A stretch of 40,353 nt of DNA from a virus. Positions 21,242-30,239 of this stretch are shown piece after piece. Each line of letters begins with the position of its first letter. The stretch's first letter is position 1. The stretch covers positions 1 to 40,353 of the IMG/VR virus record IMGVR_UViG_3300032242_002490; one strand, written 5' to 3'. Under the pieces are notes generated by a model that had not been told where the DNA came from, did no database searches, and was given only the letters and a program-made list of their open reading frames with translations. Both the position numbers and the translations under genes were made by a program.

Positions 21242-22345
21242 ATGGCTGATGCGCCTACACAAGTTAATCCATTGATCAAAACGGATGCGCTGTATCAGGG
21301 GCCTCGGGCGGCCGCAGCACCGGTAACGAATGGGCCTACAGCCAGTTTAATTGGCAACAAATATACGGCTCCACAACTTACATATCCAGAAAGTATTGGT
21401 TCTGGTGTGTCTGAAGGACACTTATATCCTCATGCAGTTAAATTTTACATTAACGTTCCTAATGTAACTAGTAGTGCCGTATTTGAACAAGTTGTCTGGG
21501 ATTCCAATCTTCAAGGAGTAATAGAAGGAACAAATAATCCTTCTATTGCAGGAATTGCAGGTGGTACAAAATCATCAAATTTTTCTTCTGTTGGAACTTA
21601 CGCTCAGGAACAACAAGCAAATCAAACAAGAATAGCTTCTACTATCACGTTGTATATGCCTGATACAGTGACCGAATCATATGACGCACATTATGATGAT
21701 GTCAGTATAGCTGAATTTAAATTAAATAAATTAGGTCAAATGGTAGCAACTGCTTTTGACAAAATTTCTGGTTCATCTGAAGGTACAATAGATTGGTCGG
21801 CTTTAGGATTACTCGGCGCGGGACAAACAGGAATTGGAAATTACTATCCCACAGCAGCAAAAGCACAAAGCCTAGGCGTTGCGGTAAATCCTAACGTTCA
21901 ATTACTATTCAGGTCAATTGGTTTACGTCAATTTCAATTTGAGTTTATGTTCAGTCCTAAAAATCCAAATGAATCCGCAGCCGTTCAGAATATAATAAGA
22001 ATGTTTAAGTTTCATGCTGCACCAGAAATTTTAGGATCTTTTTTAAATACAGATAACTGTACAATAAACAACACCGACATAAATTCCATAGCTGCAGGTC
22101 TTGCTTTTGTTATACCGTCATCTTTTAATATTCAATTTCTATACTTAAACCCAAAATCAAATAGTTGGGACGAGAATAACAATATACATAGGATAGGAAA
22201 TTGTGTTTTAGAAAATATTGCGGTAGACTATGCGCCTAACGGATGGTCAACATTTACCGACGGAAATCCTACACAAATAAGAATGACGTTACAGTTTAAA
22301 GAAACAACTATTGTTACTAAATCAGAAGTTACTCTAGGATTCTAA
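21242..22345 (+). CDS. 48: Baseplate tail-tube cap gp48
   Basis: The 367-residue protein matches the length of T4 gp48 (about 364). It shows family-like segments: a LYMPDTVTESYDAHYDDVSIAEF region (about 138-160), a RQFQFEFMFSPKNPNES segment (about 229-245), MFKFHAAPE, and a C-terminal LENIAVDYAPNGWSTF strand pair. gp48 sits on the baseplate hub and starts tube growth. It follows the late promoter and its stop overlaps the gp53 start. Confidence 0.85.
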   Translation: MADAPTQVNPLIKTDALYQGPRAAAAPVTNGPTASLIGNKYTAPQLTYPESIGSGVSEGHLYPHAVKFYINVPNVTSSAVFEQVVWDSNLQGVIEGTNNPSIAGIAGGTKSSNFSSVGTYAQEQQANQTRIASTITLYMPDTVTESYDAHYDDVSIAEFKLNKLGQMVATAFDKISGSSEGTIDWSALGLLGAGQTGIGNYYPTAAKAQSLGVAVNPNVQLLFRSIGLRQFQFEFMFSPKNPNESAAVQNIIRMFKFHAAPEILGSFLNTDNCTINNTDINSIAAGLAFVIPSSFNIQFLYLNPKSNSWDENNNIHRIGNCVLENIAVDYAPNGWSTFTDGNPTQIRMTLQFKETTIVTKSEVTLGF

Positions 22346-22950
22346 TGAAGTATTTTCAACAATTACCTAAAATACAGTACACAGACTTTAACGGAAACTA
22401 TTTACTATTAACCAATCTATTGGTGAGAGCAAATATTATTCCTAAACTTCTGGCTAATCCACTTCTTTTCTATTCGTATGAATTGCAAGAAGGTGATACT
22501 CCAGAAATAGTTGCGTCAAAGTATTATGGAACAGTAGATGATTTTTGGTTGGTTATGTTTGCAAACCAATTGCTGGATCCTCAGTGGGACTGGCCTTTAA
22601 CCTATCAAAATTTTAATTCGTATATTGTTGATAAGTATGGTTCCTTGGCAAACGCACAAGGACAAATTATACAATATACTATGACTACGACTACGACTGA
22701 TCTATTATACGGTACTTCTAATCCTGTTACAACAATAATAGATGCTGCTGCGTTTGCCAATACAATTACAGGTACAACGAGCGCCACTTTACCATCAGGT
22801 GATATTGTTTCCATAACAGTTAACACTCAACCTGTTTTTGCATACGATTATGAATATCAAATGAACGAATCAAAAAGAAATATAAATCTTATTAATTCAA
22901 CTTATGCACCGACTGTAAAATCGCAATTAAAAACTTTATTAGGCCGATAA
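22345..22950 (+). CDS. 53: Baseplate wedge gp53
   Basis: The 201-residue protein contains the gp53 signature: an N-terminal segment ending YELQEGDTPEIVASKYYGTVDDFWLVMFANQLLDP (about 48-83), a LysM-like strand-helix motif, followed by WPLTYQNFNSYIVDKYG. gp53 joins wedges to the hub to complete the baseplate. The gene is translationally coupled to gp48 (TAATG) and ends just before the hub gene. Confidence 0.8.
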   Translation: MKYFQQLPKIQYTDFNGNYLLLTNLLVRANIIPKLLANPLLFYSYELQEGDTPEIVASKYYGTVDDFWLVMFANQLLDPQWDWPLTYQNFNSYIVDKYGSLANAQGQIIQYTMTTTTTDLLYGTSNPVTTIIDAAAFANTITGTTSATLPSGDIVSITVNTQPVFAYDYEYQMNESKRNINLINSTYAPTVKSQLKTLLGR

Positions 22951-22951
22951 C

Positions 22952-24331
22952 ATGGCAAATTTAGTGCAGGGTGGAGATATTAATAAACCAGAACAGTACC
23001 GAGTACTGGCTCTTGAATTATATCTACATAAACAAACCGACAAAAAAGTAAGTTTATTACAGGCGTATAGAGAGGTTGGAATTTTTGAAAACCTTTTTGA
23101 ATCTACAATGTCAGGTTATGTGTTTCTAGTAGATGCTTTGGGTATGATAGAAAATTTAAACTTGACTGGATTTAATTATGTAAGAATTGTTTTGGCAAAG
23201 TTTGGTGAAGATGATCCGAATATAATAACAAAAATTTTTAGAGTCTATAAGATTGGCGAAAGAATGTCTCAAACTAATAATCGAGAAGGTTATGTTCTTT
23301 ATTTTTGTTCGGAAGAAAATGTACTTTCAGAACAAATCAAAATAGCCAAATCTTATCCGAAAAAAATGATATCCGATGTTATTAAATCTATATTGACCGA
23401 CGAATTAAAAACAACTAAGATAGGCAAAATAGAAGATACAACAGGCCAATACTCTTTTATTGTTCCTAATATCAAACCTTTTGAAGCAATCAACTGGTTG
23501 TCAATCTATGCGCGACCAACCAATTATACTGGTGCCGATATGATTTTTTATGAATCGTCCAGTACTGGATTTAATTTTAGATCAATACAATCAATATACT
23601 CAGATAATGTTTATAGTTCTTATGGTTATAGTACTCAGAATTTAAATCAGCTGGGTTTTCAGGCAGGACTTAGATCCATATTAGCTTATAAATATATTCA
23701 AATTAGTGATGTAATGCAGGGAATTAGTGACGGAATGTATGCAAACAAATTGATTAGTATTGATCCACTATTGCGTACTTCAAATACAACCATATTTAAT
23801 TATAACGATAGTTCTACTAGCACTCCTTCTTATTTCTCTTCAGCAAAAAATCTTAACGGAAATCCTGTTGCTATAGAAATGAAAAATAGATTAGGAAAAA
23901 CGGTATCACAGAGTTCTGATGCTGTGGTCAAAGTATTGACTGGAAATTCAAAAGAAACAACATACACACCAATACAAAGTAACCAAAAAGGTTTAGATAG
24001 TATTGTTCCTTCTATTGCGGTGGAAACTTATATACCTAATAGAACAGCGCAAATACCTTTGGCACACTCTATTAGAGTTCAGTTTACAATACCTGGAGAT
24101 ATTGGGTTTTCAGTAGGTAAAATAATTTATTTGAATCTACCTTCTTCTAGAATAAATGAAGATAAAACTGCTAGTGTTGACGTATATTACACAGGTAAGT
24201 ATTTGGTGTCGGCAGTTAAACACCAATTTAACTCTAAAGGTGAATATCATTGCATCGCCGAAGGTATTACGGATTCTGTATCGAAGGCCTATACAACACC
24301 TTCAACTGACGCAACTGTATTAGGAAGTTAG
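22952..24331 (+). CDS. 27: Baseplate hub gp27-like
   Basis: The 459-residue protein begins with a beta domain (YREVGIFENLFESTMSGYVFLVDALGMIENLNLTG) and has EAINWLSIYARP near 180-195, both typical of phage hub proteins related to gp27/gpD. A trimer of this protein would form the ring holding the spike. It stands between gp53 and the gp5 OB-domain gene, matching the hub-spike arrangement. Confidence 0.75.
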   Translation: MANLVQGGDINKPEQYRVLALELYLHKQTDKKVSLLQAYREVGIFENLFESTMSGYVFLVDALGMIENLNLTGFNYVRIVLAKFGEDDPNIITKIFRVYKIGERMSQTNNREGYVLYFCSEENVLSEQIKIAKSYPKKMISDVIKSILTDELKTTKIGKIEDTTGQYSFIVPNIKPFEAINWLSIYARPTNYTGADMIFYESSSTGFNFRSIQSIYSDNVYSSYGYSTQNLNQLGFQAGLRSILAYKYIQISDVMQGISDGMYANKLISIDPLLRTSNTTIFNYNDSSTSTPSYFSSAKNLNGNPVAIEMKNRLGKTVSQSSDAVVKVLTGNSKETTYTPIQSNQKGLDSIVPSIAVETYIPNRTAQIPLAHSIRVQFTIPGDIGFSVGKIIYLNLPSSRINEDKTASVDVYYTGKYLVSAVKHQFNSKGEYHCIAEGITDSVSKAYTTPSTDATVLGS

Positions 24332-24332
24332 T

Positions 24333-24659
24333 ATGTATGAGAGTAATTTTTTAGGTAAATCTGGATTTACTTGGTGGATTGGAAAAATAGTAAACACTTC
24401 TGACCCATTAGGTATAGGTCGATGCCAAGTACGCATATATGGATTTCATGGCGATCCAAACGATCCCATGTCTCAACTAAATATTCCGGATAGTGACTTG
24501 CCGTGGGCATTGTCAATATATCCAACAAACTCAACAAAAACTTTTTCAGCACCTACACCTAATCAAAAAGATTTGGTTGTAGGATTCTTTTTAGATGGTG
24601 AATCAGCCCAACAACCGATAATGTGGGGCATGATACCTGGTTTTAGAAACGACACTTAA
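24333..24659 (+). CDS. 5: gp5 N-terminal OB-fold domain as a separate protein
   Basis: The 108-residue protein has the gp5 OB-domain pattern: GFTWWIGKIVNTSDPLGIGRCQVRIYGFHG (about 11-40), then LPWALSIYP and VVGFFLDGESAQQPIMWGMIPG (about 82-103). In T4 this domain joins the hub and is followed in the same chain by lysozyme and spike domains; here the chain ends after the OB fold. The next gene starts 15 bases later. The domain call is strong; splitting is discussed as a finding. Confidence 0.8.
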   Translation: MYESNFLGKSGFTWWIGKIVNTSDPLGIGRCQVRIYGFHGDPNDPMSQLNIPDSDLPWALSIYPTNSTKTFSAPTPNQKDLVVGFFLDGESAQQPIMWGMIPGFRNDT

Positions 24660-24673
24660 ACAGAGTTAAAAAA

Positions 24674-25711
24674 ATGGCAGATCCAGTAGTACCCAATTTA
24701 ACACCTGTTGATATTGCTCCTATAGTTATAGATACAGCCGCTTTGGCATCAAAAATTCCTGATTTTGGAGTTAACAATGCCAACTGGATAACAGTAAACG
24801 GAAAATTTTCTGTAACAAATACTCCAAATTCTGTATTCACTAGAATTGCACAAACATTAGGTGTGCCAACAACACCTCAGACAGCAAGAGGTGTATTAAC
24901 TGATTCTGCAATTGATTACATGAACAATAATCTTGTGCATAGTTGCGATTTCAATTTTTTGGTTAAATTGGATCTTGGATTGGGACCTTTATTTGAATTA
25001 TTTGCCGCAATACCCGATGCAATTAAAAAGGCAAAAAATTCAGCAGCCGAAGTATTATCTTATCTAGTCAAAGATTTTATGAAAGCAATATTTACGGCAC
25101 TTAAAGCACTTCAAGAAGGATTAAGTTTAGACGGAACCGGTTTAGTTTCTATAACAGTTAACAAAGTAAAACATTTGGTTGCTGATATTCAAGATATCGT
25201 AAATTTTATAGCGCAAGTGGTTGAAGATGTTATGTCTGTGGTTTACTTTATTCAAGATGTTGAGGCTTTAATTAAATGGATATTAAGTTTGCCTCAACAA
25301 ATAATTAATATGGTTATAGGTTGTTTGAATCAATTCAAAAATAGTTTAAATCAATCAATAAACCAAATCAAATCAATACCAGGTCAAGTTGAAGGCACAA
25401 TAACGCATACTATAGATTCAATAAAAGCTTCAGTTACTAATACTTTTCAAAGTACTATAAACGGAGTGCAGTCCAGTATTTCTTCCCGTAGTTCAAATCT
25501 TGACCCATCGTTAGCAGCTGCTATTAATAATACTATTAGTAATCCAAATTCTCCTAGTGCAGTGACAACATTGGGTACTTTAGGTACCGTTTTAGTTGAT
25601 GTAGTTCATAATAATAATACAAATAAATTATCGAGTGTTAATTCACAACCGCAAAACAATGTTCCTGCTAAAAATAGTAACAGCATTGGTAGTGGAAACG
25701 GTAACCCTTAA
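24674..25711 (+). CDS. Unknown helical structural protein
   Basis: The 345-residue protein has a soluble N-terminus, a long amphipathic helical middle (about 95-250, including FLVKLDLGLGPLFELFAAIPDAIKK and a strongly hydrophobic ALIKWILSLPQQIINMV) and a Ser/Asn-rich low-complexity tail. AGAGTTAAAAAAATGG gives a weak SD. It lies between OB-fold and spike genes of the hub, so it is probably a tail or hub component. It could be a membrane-active or tube-filling protein. I do not recognise a family. Confidence 0.55.
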   Translation: MADPVVPNLTPVDIAPIVIDTAALASKIPDFGVNNANWITVNGKFSVTNTPNSVFTRIAQTLGVPTTPQTARGVLTDSAIDYMNNNLVHSCDFNFLVKLDLGLGPLFELFAAIPDAIKKAKNSAAEVLSYLVKDFMKAIFTALKALQEGLSLDGTGLVSITVNKVKHLVADIQDIVNFIAQVVEDVMSVVYFIQDVEALIKWILSLPQQIINMVIGCLNQFKNSLNQSINQIKSIPGQVEGTITHTIDSIKASVTNTFQSTINGVQSSISSRSSNLDPSLAAAINNTISNPNSPSAVTTLGTLGTVLVDVVHNNNTNKLSSVNSQPQNNVPAKNSNSIGSGNGNP

Positions 25712-25722
25712 AGGAAAATAGT

Positions 25723-26640
25723 ATGTCGTCAGATCCAAATAAACCCGATTTTACTTCTTTATGGTATGAGCCTCCTTCGGCTGCAAATACTAATTATCCT
25801 CCATTACATCCATATAACCATGTGACACAAACAGATGGTGGCCATTTATTTGAATTAGACGATTCACCTGGTCGTAAAAGAATAAGAATACAACACGGTG
25901 GGCCTGATGAGATAACTGCGGGAGCGCCGGCTTTTAATAATGGCACACAAGGTACATCATCAAATAATTCAATCAATTCTTCAAATCCTGTTGGTTCATT
26001 TGTTGAATGGACTCCAAACGGCGATGTGGTATATAAAGTGGTTGGAGACGGTTATGAAATAATTCTGCAAGACAAAAATATGATCGTTAATGGTAAACTG
26101 AATGTGACTATTGTAGGTGACGCAAAAATACATCATCAAGGAAATAAAATAGAACAAGTTGATGGAGACTATGAACTTAATGTTAAAGGAAATTATTCTT
26201 TAGTGTGCCAAAAATTATCGCAAATTACTTCCCTTGGAAATATGAATATCAATGCAGGTAATGGTCTGTTAGGAAGTTTGAGACTTAGTGCAGGTTATGT
26301 TAAAATTGACGGAGACTTAAACTGCTGGGCGGGTTTGAGAGCGGATACCGTTGTTGCAAATCGTGTGGATGCCATAATGGGAATGTCGGCCGGTCCTTTT
26401 GGATTTGTAACAGAGTTGGGCGGTGTTAGTGCAGGTTTACCAATTGCTGTGCCTACGTGTATAACCGCAGCAGGTCCAGTATCTTCACTTACAATGGTTA
26501 ATTCTCCTTTGGCTATGCTTGGTTTGTCAAATTCAATTTTTCATTTTGACATTATTAATAATTTACTTTACAATACACATACTCATGTGACTCCGGTCGG
26601 ACTAACTGCGCCGCCGTTGCCACAAATGATTGCTGCTTAA
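25723..26640 (+). CDS. gp5/VgrG-like spike protein
   Basis: The 305-residue protein has a GGHLFELDDSPGRKRIRIQHG segment (about 39-58), as in VgrG and gp5 spike proteins, then repeated short strands (MIVNGKLNVTIVGDAKIHHQGNKIEQVDGDYELNVKGNYS, about 118-160) that suit a triple-stranded beta helix. A Gly-rich region follows, then a C-terminus with HTHVTP. It should form the membrane-piercing spike under the hub. The lysozyme domain of T4 gp5 is absent. AAAGGAAAATAGTATG supplies the SD. Confidence 0.7.
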   Translation: MSSDPNKPDFTSLWYEPPSAANTNYPPLHPYNHVTQTDGGHLFELDDSPGRKRIRIQHGGPDEITAGAPAFNNGTQGTSSNNSINSSNPVGSFVEWTPNGDVVYKVVGDGYEIILQDKNMIVNGKLNVTIVGDAKIHHQGNKIEQVDGDYELNVKGNYSLVCQKLSQITSLGNMNINAGNGLLGSLRLSAGYVKIDGDLNCWAGLRADTVVANRVDAIMGMSAGPFGFVTELGGVSAGLPIAVPTCITAAGPVSSLTMVNSPLAMLGLSNSIFHFDIINNLLYNTHTHVTPVGLTAPPLPQMIAA

Positions 26641-26658
26641 TGATACGGAGATAATATA

Positions 26659-27657
26659 ATGAGTCTATATTCACAATTAGGTTTTAAATTTGATGATCCA
26701 GAGGCAAGTATAGCTGTTCAACCATTTTCAGCCTCGGTTAATTCGCAAATGAATTTGTTATCGACAGCATCTACAACTCAAAATAGTGATGCTACTTTTT
26801 CTAGCTGGCAAAATAAAGTTAATACTCATTTTTCTTCCATTGTAATGACAACAAACGTAGGTATTAGCGCACTGGCGGCCGCATCAACAGTTCACGCACA
26901 ATATGTGAAACCTGCATTGGCCACACCACCAGTCACTCCATTATTGAATAGTTGGCAAATACAAGATATGGCCAATAATGATGTTGGTGGTTACTTTCAA
27001 AACCCTGTTGCAAATGTAGTACAAGCAATCTGGAATCTTTCTAACACTTACATAACCTATAATACAAACGGATTATCAAATACTACTAATGCGACAATTA
27101 ATACGTTAATTCAACAGACGGTTGCAAATGCAATAGCTATTGCAAATGTTTATGCGAACACCTTTGTATATGTGACAAACCGAGAATCGAACGTTACTTC
27201 TGTTGGTAATGATGTAACCACGATACATTATACAACAGCTATGTCTCAAAGTAAAACAGCGACATATATTATTAGTATGTCTGATCAATCGGTGCAAAAT
27301 AATTCAATTATTCTTGGAAATTTTACAAGTATAATGATAGGCAATACTTTGAATAGTTTAAACACCGTATTTTACACCTTGTCAAGTGTTCTGGCAAATT
27401 CTGTCAATACATCATCAACTCCTTGGTCCTCAAACATAGACCTTGCTAATGCACAGTCTTTGCAAAGCAATGTTTCTGCTTTGGCCAACAAATTATTGAC
27501 TTTTCCGCAAAATGACCAGCGGTTCTTTCAAAATACGGCAACTTTAATAAACAATTATCACTCGGTTCGAAATTTTAGTAGCTTAGGTCAGTCTGAAACT
27601 CAATTAATTAATAATTACATAGGTACGCCAAAGCTCATTTCAAGAATTAACAAATGA
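26659..27657 (+). CDS. Unknown structural protein
   Basis: The 332-residue protein is rich in Asn, Ser, Thr and Ala, with helical stretches (TINTLIQQTVANAIAIANVYANTFVYVTN), and has no catalytic motif. ACGGAG upstream is the SD. Context between spike and gp25 genes suggests a baseplate or tail component. Function unknown. Confidence 0.55.
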   Translation: MSLYSQLGFKFDDPEASIAVQPFSASVNSQMNLLSTASTTQNSDATFSSWQNKVNTHFSSIVMTTNVGISALAAASTVHAQYVKPALATPPVTPLLNSWQIQDMANNDVGGYFQNPVANVVQAIWNLSNTYITYNTNGLSNTTNATINTLIQQTVANAIAIANVYANTFVYVTNRESNVTSVGNDVTTIHYTTAMSQSKTATYIISMSDQSVQNNSIILGNFTSIMIGNTLNSLNTVFYTLSSVLANSVNTSSTPWSSNIDLANAQSLQSNVSALANKLLTFPQNDQRFFQNTATLINNYHSVRNFSSLGQSETQLINNYIGTPKLISRINK

Positions 27658-27746
27658 TTTTGGAAAATTTGAAATTTTTTGCTCCGGCCCCAAAATTGTT
27701 TGGACAGTATCCAAGAGTTCCAAAAAGCGTTTTACTCCAGACATAA
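27654..27746 (+). CDS. Tiny ORF between baseplate genes
   Basis: The ATG overlaps the stop of the preceding gene (ATGA, 27654-27657) and opens 30 codons (MILENLKFFAPAPKLFGQYP...) ending 7 bases before gp25. The ATGA coupling and gap-filling length make translation plausible, but there is no independent SD and no recognised family. Confidence 0.4.
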   Translation: MILENLKFFAPAPKLFGQYPRVPKSVLLQT

Positions 27747-27753
27747 ATAAAAG

Positions 27754-28152
27754 ATGGCAACAAATACACTAACAAACATTTATTCAGATATAGACTTAAC
27801 CTTTATGCCTCAACCTGTTACGGGTGATGTGTCATTGGTTTTGGATTCCCGTGCTGTAGTCAATTCTGTTAGAAACCTTTTGCTTACTAATTTTTATGAT
27901 AGACCATGGCAACCAGGTATTGGTTCTAATGTAACCGGATTGTTGTTTGAACCTATGTCAGGCATCACATCAACATCCCTTGTTCGTGAAATAACTGATG
28001 TGATTAACAATTTTGAACCAAGAGCAAAATTGAATAACGTATTAGTTACTGAAGATTACGTCAACAATGGATACAATGTTTCTATGAGTTTTTTCATTGG
28101 AAACAGTGTGCAACCTACATCAATAACGGTATTTCTAGAGAGGGTTAGATAA
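27754..28152 (+). CDS. 25: Baseplate wedge gp25
   Basis: The 132-residue protein has the gp25/gpW pattern: DIDLTFMPQPVTGDVSLVLDSRAVVNSVRNLLLTNFYDRPWQPGIGSNV (about 12-60), with the conserved RxWxPxxGSxV-type stretch, then LFEPM and helix-strand ends. gp25 links wedges to the tube and sheath and helps trigger contraction. Length matches T4 (132). Its stop overlaps the gp6 start. Confidence 0.9.
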   Translation: MATNTLTNIYSDIDLTFMPQPVTGDVSLVLDSRAVVNSVRNLLLTNFYDRPWQPGIGSNVTGLLFEPMSGITSTSLVREITDVINNFEPRAKLNNVLVTEDYVNNGYNVSMSFFIGNSVQPTSITVFLERVR

Positions 28153-30239
28153 TGGCAGGCGCCAACTCAAACATTCAAGTCACTAATCTAGACTTTGCCG
28201 ATATTAAAACCAATTTCATAAGGTACTTGCAAGGCCAAAGTACTTTTCAAGATTATAATTTTACTGGTTCTGCACTCTCGACTCTTATTGACGTTTTGGT
28301 ATACAACACTCAATACAATGCATTTTATTTGAACATGGTCGCCAATGAGATGTTCCTCGATACGGCCTTGCAACGTAGTTCGGTTGTTTCTCACGCTAAG
28401 TTATTGAATTATACACCAAAATCAGCATCTGCAACATCAGCCTTTGTTGATGTAATTGCCTCTGGAGTACCCGCTGGTTCGCTCGTTATGCCTCGGTTCA
28501 CACAATTTCTATCTGAACCTGTTAGTGGAAAATCATATCCTTTTGTTACCGTTGATACTCTATCAACAACTGTATCATCTGGAACTGCTACATTTACAAA
28601 CGTAGAGTTGAAACAAGGTGTCCCCGTGACTCTGACGTTTGCTTACAGTTCTGCGGCTAATCCAGGCGCTGTATTTGCGTTACCTGACTCAACAATCGAC
28701 ACCAGCACATTACTGGTCGAAGTGTTTACAAATTCAACCAGCACATCATTTACCACATATAATCAAGCAGTTAACTTTTTGGGCCTGAACGGAACTTCTC
28801 CTGTTTATTTCTTGGAAGAAGCGACTTCTGGATATTACCAAATCAATTTTGGTGATGGTATTATAGGACAAGCATTGTCCGACGGTAACGTAGTGGTCGT
28901 TTCATATCTCACAACATCAGGTATGGAGGCTGCAGGCGCTAACAACTTTGCAATCACGACCTCACTTGGCAGTTATACAACAAATGTTATTCCTGTTGTA
29001 GCTGCAGCTGGCGGTACAAATCAAGAATCTATTGACTCTATCAAGTACCAAGCACCAAAAACATATGCAGCGCAAGGCCGTGCAGTGACGATTGATGATT
29101 ATATCACACTCATTAAACAAAATACTCTAGGTTATACCTTTGATGCGGTCAACGTGTGGGGCGGAGAACAAAATGATCCGCCGGCATATGGCCAAGTTTT
29201 CATTTCTTTAAAGCCGTCGGGATCATACACATTTACCGAAACGCAAAAGAAAGTCATAACAAATTCGATCATCAAACCAATATCGGTCTTGACTGTTAAA
29301 CCAACACTTGTAGATCCGGACTATACTTACGTTAAAGTAAATACTAATGTGGTATATGACCAAAAGAGAACCAATCTGTCAGCAGGCCAAATTCAAAACA
29401 GTGTCATTCAGTCAATTGAGAAATTTGGAACTTCTACACTAAACACATTTAACTCCACATTTTCTTTATCTCAGTTAATAGAAACAATACAATTTGCCGA
29501 TCCGTCAATTTATACTAACGAAGTATCTATACAATTACAGAAAAAGTTTTATCCAGCACTAGGATCTTCTTCAAATTATAAACTGTATTATAATACGCCT
29601 TTACAAAGAGGTCTATTGTCTAGTGGTATTTCTAGTACACCTGGTATGCAGTTCATTGATCCTGTAACACCTTCTCAAATTATTGATGGAATTTTTATTG
29701 AAGAGGTTCCATCTTCAGTCGGTGGAATTCAGTCAATATCAATAATTAATCCTGGTTTTAGTTATCAATATCCACCAACAGTTACCATATTAGGTGACGG
29801 AACGGGTGCGACAGCCGCAGCAACTATAAGCCAAAACGGAAAACTCTCTGCAATTACTGTTACTTCAGCCGGCAACAACTATACACAGGCCGTTGTGTCA
29901 ATTACACGAGCCACGGGTGACACAACTGGCACCAACGGCGCGGCTGTTGCAACGCTTGAAGGACAATACGGAACTTTAAGACTATCTTACTATAAATTGA
30001 ATAGTAGTAACACATATGTTAAAACCGTATTTAATTCAAATATAGGAATTGTTGATTACGTCAACGGAACAATTACATTAACTTCATTTAGTCCGTACAA
30101 TATTGATAATTCACTTGGCCAACTTACTATTACAGCCAATCCAGTAACAACAATAATTTCTTCTACATACAATAGAATCATAACAATTGATCCTAATGAC
30201 CCAAGTGCCGTAATTGTTAACCTGAGTCTTAAGAACTAA
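28152..30239 (+). CDS. 6: Baseplate wedge gp6
   Basis: The 695-residue protein fits gp6/gpJ: an N-terminal LDFADIKTNFIRYLQGQSTFQDYNFTGSALSTLIDVLVYNTQYNAFYLNMVANEMFLDTA helical region (about 13-72) is the family hallmark, followed by a long beta region and a middle segment with KYQAPKTYAAQGRAVTIDDYITLI. gp6 forms the ring of heterotrimers that hold the wedges and change shape on contraction. It is coupled by overlap to gp25 and to the next gene. Confidence 0.88.
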   Translation: MAGANSNIQVTNLDFADIKTNFIRYLQGQSTFQDYNFTGSALSTLIDVLVYNTQYNAFYLNMVANEMFLDTALQRSSVVSHAKLLNYTPKSASATSAFVDVIASGVPAGSLVMPRFTQFLSEPVSGKSYPFVTVDTLSTTVSSGTATFTNVELKQGVPVTLTFAYSSAANPGAVFALPDSTIDTSTLLVEVFTNSTSTSFTTYNQAVNFLGLNGTSPVYFLEEATSGYYQINFGDGIIGQALSDGNVVVVSYLTTSGMEAAGANNFAITTSLGSYTTNVIPVVAAAGGTNQESIDSIKYQAPKTYAAQGRAVTIDDYITLIKQNTLGYTFDAVNVWGGEQNDPPAYGQVFISLKPSGSYTFTETQKKVITNSIIKPISVLTVKPTLVDPDYTYVKVNTNVVYDQKRTNLSAGQIQNSVIQSIEKFGTSTLNTFNSTFSLSQLIETIQFADPSIYTNEVSIQLQKKFYPALGSSSNYKLYYNTPLQRGLLSSGISSTPGMQFIDPVTPSQIIDGIFIEEVPSSVGGIQSISIINPGFSYQYPPTVTILGDGTGATAAATISQNGKLSAITVTSAGNNYTQAVVSITRATGDTTGTNGAAVATLEGQYGTLRLSYYKLNSSNTYVKTVFNSNIGIVDYVNGTITLTSFSPYNIDNSLGQLTITANPVTTIISSTYNRIITIDPNDPSAVIVNLSLKN

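Noticed and set aside
24333-26640. gp5 split as a sequencing frameshift
   Set aside because: The OB-fold gene and the spike gene are separated by a full 345-codon gene, and each has its own start, so a single base error cannot account for it.
27742-27749. CATAAATA as a late promoter for gp25
   Set aside because: Transcription would begin at or after the ATG at 27754, so it cannot be a normal promoter for gp25 unless the mRNA is leaderless.
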